Positions 44,406 to 54,900 of a stretch of DNA of 64,000 nt are shown in pieces; the stretch's first letter is position 1; each line of letters begins with the position of its first letter. Origin of the DNA: Przewalskia tangutica (taxonomy: Eukaryota > Streptophyta > Magnoliopsida > Solanales > Solanaceae); contig CM056728.1 of the NCBI GenBank assembly GCA_029844215.1, positions 2,914,001 through 2,978,000 on the forward strand, in the 5' to 3' direction. A model generated the notes under the pieces. That model did no database searches, had not been told where the DNA came from, and was given only the letters and a program-made list of their open reading frames with translations. The translations under genes and the position numbers were made by a program.

Positions 44406-45473
44406 AGGATAATTTGTCAGAGACAACCTTTTATATATGACTTTTTGCGATAGACAACTTTTTAAAAAAAATTGAGCAATGTCAGACGTTAACAATTTTT
44501 TTTGTTGCGAGAAACAACCTTTTAACAGAAATGACTATTTTTCGTTCATTTATTAACTCCCCTTATTTAAAAGGTCAAAAATACCCCATCTCCTCCCCCT
44601 CTCCCAAAATCCGACGTCGCCCTTCGCCGATAAACCAGAGATCAGCCGGAGTTTAAAACTCCGGCCAAATACCAAAAATCATGCCCAACAAGCAAAGCAA
44701 GCCGACGACAGGTACCAAAACCCGGAAAGGTCACCGGAAAAATCAAAAATCGCACAACATCAGTCCAATACGTTAAAGTCAAGAAAAAAATATTAAAGCA
44801 AAGTAACGCCGTATCCGAATGGATTGGCATAATGTAAAATCAGTAGTAGTGGTGAATGTCGCGGCGGTTCACCGGAACAATGATTATTGCTAGAAAAGTG
44901 CAAAATAAGTAGCAAAATTAGCAAGCGAAAACGCAACAACAACTATAACTACATAAAAACAACAAATCTAAAAATGTAAAATAACAATCTAATATTAGCC
45001 ATAAACAGAGCAAAAACAATAGAGGTTGCCGGAGTATTTTCCGGCGTAACAACAATGCGCAAAAAAGGAGGAGAGGGGGAGTGAGTTTTGAGTGAAGGGT
45101 GAGGTTCGACGGAGCTCTGAGCTCTCCGACGGGATGGGGAGACGGTGGTTGTGAGGGTTTTGAGAGTGGCGGATGATGGGTTATGTGGGTATTGATCTCG
45201 GGTGGTAAGGCGATGGGGTGTGAAGGTGATGGTGGTGAGGTTCGCCGGATCTCTGGTTTACCGGCGAAGGGCGATGACGTCGGATATTGGGAGAGGGGAG
45301 GATACATGGGTATTTTTGACCTTTTAAATAAGGAAAGTTAATTAATGAACGAAAAATAGTCATTTATATTAAAATATTGTTTTTCGCAACAAAAAAAATT
45401 ATTAAGATCTGACATTGCCCAAATCATTCACAAAAAACTATATATATAAAATTTCTCTCTCACAAATTATCCT
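44406..45473. mobile_element. Fold-back element, family FB1, copy 2, next to CLASP
   Basis: The arms of about 240 bp are inverted. The left has AGGATAATTTGTCAGAGACA, ATGACTATTTTTCGTTCATT, TTAAAAGGTCAAAAATACCC and CGCCCTTCGCCG-TAAACCAG; the right has the complements, ending CAAATTATCCT. The inside is G+C-rich with CCGGAGTTTAAAACTCCGG and GGAGCTCTGAGCTC palindromes. No transposase was seen. It ends about 146 bp before the CLASP start codon. No unambiguous target duplication was found. Confidence 0.75.
45441..45450 (+). promoter_or_regulatory. Possible TATA box for CLASP
   Basis: TATATATAAA lies about 170 bp before the CLASP ATG, inside the right arm of the fold-back element. A start about 30 bp downstream would fall at about 45475, just outside the element. 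That would give a CT-rich leader of about 145 bases. It is the best TATA-like match between the element and the ATG. The position is suggestive only. Confidence 0.35.
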
Positions 45474-45619
45474 AATTAATTAAACAATGTAAACAACCAA
45501 GCAAATAAAAAAAAGCACTCTCCCTCACCACCATTTCCATCAACAAGCAATACTTTCTTACACACAGATCTGACCCGTTTCACCAGATCGGAGCCCCAAT
45601 AACCAGAGTAGCGGCTCCA

Positions 45620-45952
45620 ATGGAGGCGGCACTTGAGCTAGCGCGTGCAAAGGACACAAAGGAAAGAATGGCGGGTGTAGAACATCTTCATCAAGTTCTA
45701 GAAGCTTCGCGAAAAACCCTATCGTCTTCGGAAGTTACTTCGCTAGTTAATGTATGCTTAGATCTTCTAAAAGATAACAATTTTAGGGTTTCGCAAGGTG
45801 CGCTACAATCACTTGCTTCGGCTGCGGTGCTATCCGGTGAGCATTTGAAGTTGCATTTTAATGCGCTTTTTCCAGATGTCGTTGAACGATTGGGCGATGC
45901 GAAACAGCCTGTTAGAGATGCTGCTAGGCGATTGTTGCTTACTTTAATGGAG
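45620..45952 (+). CDS. CLASP: CLASP exon 1 (first TOG region, residues 1-111)
   Basis: It encodes helical repeats of the N-terminal TOG domain: ERMAGVEHLHQVLEASRKTL, DLLKDNNFRVSQGALQSLAS, then VVERLGDAKQPVRDAARRLL. It ends ATGGAG before GTAATG. Reading through the intron adds 37 residues with no family match, so the splice is preferred over an unspliced end. The 5' leader is CT-rich and has no upstream ATG between 45475 and 45620. Confidence 0.95.
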
Positions 45953-48900
45953 GTAATGCATTTGGTTGAATTGTATGTTAATTTTGCAGTTGTGTTATAT
46001 TTACTACTCCCTTCGTCTCAAATTATCTGTCGTGATTTTTATAAACAGAATTATCTGTCATTTTAGAAGTTCAAAGCCAAACTTAATTACTTTTTTCCCA
46101 TTTTACCCTTAGAAGTAATTGTTCTGAAAGAGTACAAACACCTCAATTATGGGGAGATGGCACTTACATATAGTAAGTATTCAATGAAAATATATTATAT
46201 TTTAAGGCATAGATAAGGGTAAAATAGTAAATAATCCTTCTAATTAATGTTTTTTAAGAGGGCGTGTAAAAGAGAAACACGACAATTATTTGAGATGGAG
46301 GGAGTAGTAATTAATAAGGGTGGAATTTAATTGGAATTTGATACCTTTTTTTGGTTATATTGAGGTGAAAGTTTAGTTTTTGGCTGAATTCGATGTTAAT
46401 TTGTGTATGGTCTTGAAATAAAGGATTGTATATGCAATTGTGCTATATTACAGGGTTGTTTAAAGTAATTTACTAGTATTGACCTGATGCATCAGTAAAT
46501 TCTGTAATTCCTTGAATTGTATTGACCTGCTTAAAGAAACTTCTATTTATTTACTTGATGGGGGTATGCATTTGCATGGTTGCATTTCGTGATCAGAAGA
46601 TAGTCTGTGTATTAACTGGAATTTGATCCTTTTTTTTTGTTCTTATTGAAGTGAAAGTTTTGTTTTTTGGCGGAATTGATGTTGATTTGTGTATGTTCTC
46701 GAAATAAAGGAGTGTATATGCAATTGTGTTGTATTACAGGGTTACAACAACAACATACACAGTGTAGTCCCACAAGTGGGGTCTGGGGAGGGTAGAGTGT
46801 ATTACAGGGTTGTTTAAAGTAATTTACTACTCCCTCTGTCCCAATTTGTGGGAAGGAGTTTGGAGTACGGGGCAAAGCAATTAATTTTGACTTTGAATTC
46901 GGGTATTTCTTCATTTTTTTAAAATTTACATGTTTGAAAACTGTACTAAAAGTACTACAAGTCAACATAGCTACTGATTCAATATATTTAAAAAGGTTTG
47001 AGAAAATTATGTCAAAGGAAACACTCTTTGACTTCCCAAAGAGTAACCGTTCACATAAAATGGGACGGAGGGGTAGTAATTAATAAGGGTGGGATCAAAT
47101 GCTGGTTGGTTATTTAGGCGTACTTTCTTTTGTGAATTGCTGTAATTTGTATTAAGCGCATGGTATTGAAATACAGGGGTCTATTTGCAATTGAGTCCTA
47201 TCACAAAGTTGCTTAGAGTAATTTAGTCTTTAATTAATAGGGGTTGGTTCAAGTGCTGGCTTGGATTTTTTTCCTGGTGTTGGAGGAATAAACTTTGGCG
47301 GTTGGATGCAGTAGTTGAGTTGTTGAGCTGAAATACATGAGGAGAAAAGGATAAAGAAAACTGATTGTATGTCCAAAAAAAAAAGGAAAACTAATTGAAT
47401 GTCCAAAAGGAACAGTGCAGTGGTCAAGAGTCACAATTCGAGCTGCATTAAGACAGTTCAATCTCAGTAGCCTCAAGAGCCAGGGCCCAATTGGTCTGTC
47501 CCTATTCCTTGTGAACTGTGCAAAAAAGAAAAAAATTGTATGACTTGATTTCTTTAGTAGTGAAAAATTTAATTCGGGGTAAAAAATAAAATAAAATAAA
47601 TATAATAAAGTAAAGAAACTTGATTAAAAAAAGACTAGATATCTGTTGTGTATTCATATTCCTCCCATAGGTATTAATTTTTTTTTCATATTCCTCCCAT
47701 GTGCGCACGCAAATGCACAGATGAAGAGAACAGTACCAAACTACAGTTGAATCTTCTATAAGTTGGAATGCTAATCATAGTAATTACCAGGTTCGAGCGT
47801 ACCACCTTTGCTGATCATATGACCAACTCAAAATGATCTGTAATGTAAACCAGCCCTTTTCAAAATTATCGTATATGTTCTACTATGGAAAAAACTAATG
47901 ATGTATGTGTAAATGCAGTTTTTTTCTTCCAACTAGGATACTTCACACATTGTAAATACAGTCCCCCAGTCCTCAGGAACTGCGTGAAAAGAAGAAAAAT
48001 GAAAAAGTTGTATGACTCAATTTTTTAGAACTTAGAAGTGAAAAATTAATTTCAGATGGTCGGGGTAAAAAATGCAAGATATACGTTGGGATCATATTAC
48101 TCACATGTGAACAGTGCCACAAACTACAGTTGACTGTTCTATAATTTGGATTTTAATATCATAGTAATTACCAGGTTCAAGACGTATCACCGTTGTTGAT
48201 CATATAACCCATTCTAAATGATCTGTAATGCTAACCAAACCTTTCAAAGTCATCATATATGTTGTCATAATGGAAAAACTAATGGTATGTGTAAATACAG
48301 TTTTTCCTTCCAGCTAGAATACTTCTCACCTGGAAGAAAGGAAACAGATTCACAGTAGCAGCAAGATTAGATAGTTTTCTTTTTTCTGAAGAATGGGATG
48401 CAAACTTCAGAAATATTAATCAATCCATTTTACATAGAGTGACCTCTGATCATTCACCTGTAATGTTGCAATGTGGTGACTGGAAGACTACAAATTCCTA
48501 TTTTAAGTTTGAAAATTGGTGGCTGGATACAGAAGGGTTCAATGAGAGAGTGAAGGGGTGGTGGGACTCTTTCATTTACAGTGGGAAGCCTGATTACATA
48601 CAAAGTTAAAAGCTTTAAAGGGGAAACTGAAAGAATGGAGCAAGACAACACAAGGCAATCTGGGAATTCAAAAGCAGAAAGTGTTAAGCCAGCTAGCAAA
48701 GTTGGAGGAAACACAGGAGCAGAGAGTTTTGGAGGAAGGCGAGATAGCTTCCAGGCTAGCTCTCACTAGGGAATTCAAAGATATAGCCAGAAAAGAAGAG
48801 ACAAAGTGGAGGCAAAGATCCAGGGCAACTTGGCTAAAGCAAGGGGATAGAAACTTTATCCAGATCTATACACATTACGCCTTCAACAACAAGCTACAGT

Positions 48901-51900
48901 TGCTTAATTATGGACAGGACAGGGTTGGAATTTACATCTCAGAAGACACTTAAATGACTGGGAAATGGAAAGAATAGCAGCTTTCTACTCCACAGTTGCT
49001 CATTTCAATAGTTTAACAGAAAAGGGATACTATGGTATGGAAGATAGACAACAAATGTGTGTTCACTGTAAACTCTGCATACAGGAATTTGAATACATCA
49101 AACAACCAGGAAAAAGAATGGCCATGGAAGATGATATGGAAAACAAAAATACCTTACAAGGTAAATTGTTTTTCCTGGTTATTGGCAATGGAAGCAGTGC
49201 TGACTCATGAGAATTAAAACAAGAGGGGGTTCCATTTGTGTTCTAGATGCTATCTATGTAGGGAACAAGCAGAGGCAATCAACCATCTTTTTTTGCATTG
49301 CAAATGGACAGATCAGTTATGGAAGATATTCATCAGTCTGAGGAAGATCAGGTGGGTTCTTCCTCAGGTGGGTGAAACAAGGAAGTATTAGAGGAGTTCT
49401 TAGATGCTGGGACAGAGATGGCAATGCTGCAAGAAAGGAGGAGAGATGGAAGATGTCCCAGCATGCATCTGGTGGACAGTATGGAAAGAAAGAAATCAGA
49501 GATGTTTTGAGGGCAAACAAAGTGATCTACAGAAGTTTAAAATGAATTGTTTAGCTCTGTATTATTTTTGGTGTAAACAAGATGTTTTAGGTCAAGCTGA
49601 AGATATTTTTGATGTTTTAGATTACTTGTAAGAAAGAATAGAACTATCAAACTGTAAGCTGTAATATTTTGAAAGGGGGACTACACTTTTTGATGTAGTA
49701 TATCTGTGGGTATATAGTTAACTGTTACCATTCTAAAAAAAAAAGAATACTTCTCACTTTGAGGGTTTTTTGGACCTCTAGTTCAACAACAACAACATAC
49801 CCAGTGTAATCTCACAAAGTGGGGTCTTGGCAGGGTAGGATGGATGTACGCATACGTTACCTCTACCTTCAAATTTTGTTGTGGAATATACGTAGTAATG
49901 AGAAATTCAAACAATTATTAGATATTTATCACTCGTATGTTGATTACATGAGCATCACAAATCATTTAATCTCTTTTTACTAATTTTATTTTTTGGGTAT
50001 GGTGAGGGTAAAAAACTAGGAAATGATTTGGTTGGTTATTATAATCTGTACAGGTTTCTTCACCAACAATTATAGTTGAGAGGGCAGGTTCTTATGCTTG
50101 GATGCACAAAAGCTTTAGAGTTCGAGAAGAATTTGCTCGTACTGTTACATCGGCAATTGGTCTTTTTGCGTCAACAGAGCTGCCCCTTCAACGGGCTATT
50201 CTTCCTCCAGTATGTTAATAGATGTGTAGTTTTGGATTTCATTATATAGCTAAACCTTTTTCCGCTACACAAAATGACCTGTTTTTTTCCTTTTAGAATA
50301 AAAGAGTTGTAAACATACATTTTCCTTGTTGCTATCATCAGATTTTGCAAATGTTGAATGATCCTAATCATGGAGTGAGGGAAGCAGCCATATCATGTAT
50401 CGAGGTAGCTAAACTGCCATCTTTTTCTCAATGTCTTGTGTTTGGTTGGTCAAACTGCTTTCCTAATTAGTCTCCAGTGCCTCGACAATTCAATTATTTA
50501 TGTCTTTAACAGACTGCCCCCCCACAAAAAAGAGCAGACTACTCTTCCCATTTTCTTTTGTTTGATAAATATTCTTCCATGTTTCCTCTTTGCAGGTGAT
50601 GTATTCAGAGGTTGGACCCCAGTTCCGCGATGAGCTTCAGCGCCATCATCTTCCTTCCATGTTGGTATGCCTTTAGCTTTATATGATTTCATTATAGCAA
50701 AAATTTTTTCACCGCACTTGTGGGATCACACACTGGGTATGTTGTTGTAAATAGATTCTTTTTTTGAACATCCTGTGGGATGATCTGAGTTTTCTTCCAA
50801 CTTTAGCTTGTGTGCATTACTTGGTTAATAGAGTGTGGTGTAGTAAACAAAAGTTCTGCTCAATGTGTTTTGACTTGTTAATTGACTGCAGCTAAAAGAT
50901 ATTAATGCCAGACTTGAGAAGATTGAGCCTAAAAGTCGCTCTACAGATGGCGAGGTGAGATCTGCTAACCTTAGTTCCAAGAAAAGCAGTCCTAAGGCAA
51001 AACGTTCAACAAGAGAGGTGTCTGTCTTTGGAGGTATGTACATGCACCATTATGTCAATTACCCTTTTATTTCACGTTAAGCTTTTTTAGCATCCACTTA
51101 CCATGGTATTGAGCTAAACATTTCAGCCATTGCTTTAGTCAGCCTTCATTTTTGTTTGTTGCTTACATGTCCTATGTGCGTGTTCTTTTTGTTTGTGTTA
51201 TGACTGAAAGAAGAGGGAAAAGGGAAGGAAAAACATAGTTGTGCAGCAGGTTTATAGCATAGAAAAATCTCGTCCTGTTATGGGATTGTGAGATTATTTG
51301 TCTACAGAACAGAGATTGTCTCTCATGCGCATGCCAAGACCAATTGCCGAGACATGTCCATCTCCGGTAAGTGATTCAGACTTAGAGTACTCCTCCCATC
51401 CTATCAGTGATCGTCTCTCTCTCCCTCGGTATGGTTCAGGCAACCAGATGCTGCAAATCCAACAGTCATTGAAACATCCAAGTGGACGAAATTAGTGCGG
51501 GGAAGGTATGCAAGGCATTTGGAGTAAATGTAAATGGGTTTGAACATGAATTCCTAGATATGATACTTAAGAATGAACCAGAGGAGACAACTTGAACTGC
51601 AAAAAAAAAAAAAAGAAGCAAAAATTAAATGGCGGGGAGAAGAAATCCAGAAAGAAAGGGGAAGCAAAGACTGATGTGCTTGGTCAATTATGATGGGGGA
51701 AGGAAAAAGCCAGGGGAAAAATACCAATCATTTTCAGGATGGAAGTTAAAATAAAAAGTTTGGAACATTAGGGGTTTGAATGACAGTGGGAAGAGGGGTA
51801 CTATTAAATCATTAATCAGGAAATGGAAGCCAGATATCCTGTCCAAAGAAACAAAAATTGAGTAGTGGAATGAACAACTATGAAGATAGATTTGGGGCTC

Positions 51901-54900
51901 TAGATGGGCTAGCTGGGTTGAGCTCAAAGCCAGTGGCACTAGAGGTGGAATAATAATTGTGGGACAAGAGACATTGAAACTGCATTGAAATTCAGCAGGG
52001 GTCCTACTCTATTTCATGTGTGTTTGATCACTCATTAGATAATAATTTCAGATGGGGTTCACAGAGGTATATGGGCCACACACCAACTCAGAGAAGGAAG
52101 AACTTTGACATGAACTTGGTGGTGTAAGGGGAATATGGGATGTTGAATTGGTTATAAGTGGGATGTCAGTGTCTGCAGGTTCGAGAATGAAAGATACAAG
52201 TGTGTGAGAAGATCCCGGGCAATGAGGGGGTTCTCAGATGTAATACAAGATCTATGCTTAGTAGATTTACCACTGTAGGGAAGAACTTTGACATGAACTT
52301 GGTGGTGTAAGGGGAATATGGGATGTTGAATTGGTTATAAGTGGGATGTCAGTGTCTGCAGGTTCGAGAATGAAAGATACAAGTGTGTGAGAAGATCCCG
52401 GGCAATGAGGGGGTTCTCAGATGTAATACAAGATCTATGCTTAGTAGATTTACCACTGTAGGGCCCAGTATTCAAGCTTCAAGGATAATGTTGATCTCCT
52501 CTTAGTGGAATGACACTTTCATTCAAACTAGTCTAAAAGTCAGATCACATCTTTATCATGCAATCACATACCCATTATATGCTAGAAAGTGGAGATTAGG
52601 ATACTAATCCATCATACTTTAAATTTAAAATATGTGGCTAAGTGTGGATAGATTCATGGACAGGTTTAGGGCATGTGGTAAGGTTATTTAGGACCTGTTT
52701 GGCCATGAGAATTATTCATTTTTTCCAGAATAATTCTTCACTTTATTTCAAAATCAGTGTTTGGTTATAGAATTTTCAAATCCAACTTGGAGCTGGATAC
52801 CAAATTTGAAAAAATGCTCCAAACCTGTTTTCCAATTCCATCTTCATAAATTTCAAATAAAGTGTTGTATTCTCTCCTTTGCGGATAACCAAAAAAACTC
52901 CCAACTTCATCAATTCCAAATAAAGTGAAAAATATGTGGAACCTATGGCCAAATGCCTACTTAGTAAACGACAGTTAGTTACTCAAGAGGGATATTAGAA
53001 TTGGGGAAGGTAGAAGCAAAAAGAACCAGAGTTCTAGATGATCTACTTCCACTACAGCAGATCATTGAAGAAAGGTCCCAATCCCGGGGCGGAAACAAAA
53101 ATTCTTAAGGTTGCAGCTTGAGATGCAGCAGATGGCCATAGCAGGAGTTTCATGGAGACAAAAATCTTGGTGTCTATGGCTCAAGGAGGCAAATAGGAAC
53201 ACCAAGTTCTTCCAAAAAATTGTTAAAACATCAAATTGCATTGATAGATTGAACGTGGACAATGATATCACAAAAGATAAGGAACTAATCAAATTCAAGA
53301 GTTAATAGGCTTTTACCAGTAACGGAGACTCAAAATTAAGACCAACAACAAGATTAGAGGATGTAACATCAATTATTGAAAAGGAGAAGATGTGGCTAGA
53401 AAGACTTTTCGAGGAGACAGAGATACTAGCAACTAGGGGTGTTATCGGTCCGGACCGAGAACCGGACCGATAAGGTTTCGGTCCGGAGTCCAGATCCGGG
53501 ATCGGACCGAAACCTTATCGGTCCGGACCGGTAAGAATTTTCCGGGTCGGGTTCCGGGGCCTGAAATTTTTTTTAAAGAAAAATTGATTTTTCAATACTG
53601 AAATTGACATTCTCGGACACATTACCACGAAATTCGAACGTTGAAATCTATTGTATATAGCGAGATATTTAGCTTTGAAAAGGGAAAAAACGTAACGATT
53701 TGGGGGAAAAGTGAAATTGATTGGCAAGATGTACGTTTTTGGAGAAATCGGCTTCAAACGGCCTTTAGGCAGTTTGGTTCGGTTTCGTCTCGAAAAATAC
53801 GCGAAATCAATTTTTTTTTAGGTCAAACGGACATCCGAGCGCAAAGTTATGACCATTTAAAGTTTCACTAATTTACAATTAATTTATATGTCAATGCTTC
53901 AAATTAAAACGTAAAGTCTACATCACATATATTTAAAACATATAAAATAGTCCAACATTAGGAAATATTGCAATTAAATATAATTAGGGCTTGCTGGGGG
54001 AGGGCTGAGGGGGGCTGGCTGGGGAGGGGGGTGTTACCGGGTTACCGGTCCGGCTCCTTATCGGTCCGGGTAAATTTTTGGTACTCGTATCCGGACCGTT
54101 AATTTTTCGGTCCGAGTATCGGCCCGAGTATCGGTCCGGGTTTACTGGTCCGGTTCTCGGGTAATTACCGGGAGTATCCGGACCGCTAACCGTCCTACTA
54201 GCAACCATTATAGAACATGCTCCAGACAGCCCATGGTCGCAGGTCCCGATGGTTGTTACATGGAATTTTATCAGAAAACATGGGAGGTAATGAAATAAGA
54301 CATTATGGATGTGTTTGGCATGAAGGGAATGTTTTCCATGGATTACCCATTTGACAGTTGGACGAGTAACAACACCTCTAATATATTTTCACTAAGGTGA
54401 ACTAACTCCATATTCCCGTGCATTCACTGTTGCCCAACTTCCCAAATTTGAGCATTTCATTTACTTTTTGTTTTTGAAACTTCTTTGAAACCAATCAGTT
54501 TTTTCTTTCACTGTTTTTAATGGGTAAATTTTTTAAAAGACAAAATAAAATTGGAAAAAAGAGAAAAAAAAATGTTTATGTCCTCTGGAAGTCAAAACTA
54601 CAAACAATGAAGAAAGAAGAGAAGTTGAAAAGATTTTAGTGACTCCTTAATTTATTTAAACACCAGAACCCTTAAAAGAAATGGAGAATAATAAAATTTG
54701 CAATAACACATTGCTTCACTTCCACTAGTGAAAAACTCATACTCATGCTAGTTCTGCTCTACACTTGGTGAAATTTTCTCAACACCTAAATATGGGTTTT
54801 GATTTAACCCGTTTACCCTTTTAAGATATTTTCTTTTCTTGTTTTCCCCCCTTAGTTTTATCAATATATACCTTTGGAAGAAGAAGTTTGATCGGTGAGT

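Larger units (their letters stand above)
46330..47230 (+). repeat. Three diverged direct repeats in CLASP intron 1
   Basis: The copies at about 46330-46480, 46618-46745 and 47130-47225 share AATTTGAT-CCTTTTTTT, GAAATAAAGGA-TGTATATGCAATTG and TTACAGGGTTG. They alternate with the MITEs. They look like old local duplications of intron sequence together with an inserted MITE. Confidence 0.5.

Noticed and set aside
44406..45473. Target duplication for fold-back copy 2
   Set aside because: The flanks are TAAT-rich on both sides and several alignments are possible, so no reliable duplication can be chosen.
45953..46066. Extension of CLASP exon 1 to a stop at 46064
   Set aside because: A good GTAATG donor follows ATGGAG, and exon 2 continues the protein exactly; the extension has no similarity and enters a MITE.
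51298..51495. Possible extra CLASP exon with Ser/Arg-rich frame
   Set aside because: It does not match the family between exons 5 and 6, which join in phase without it. It is more likely the beginning of the LINE.
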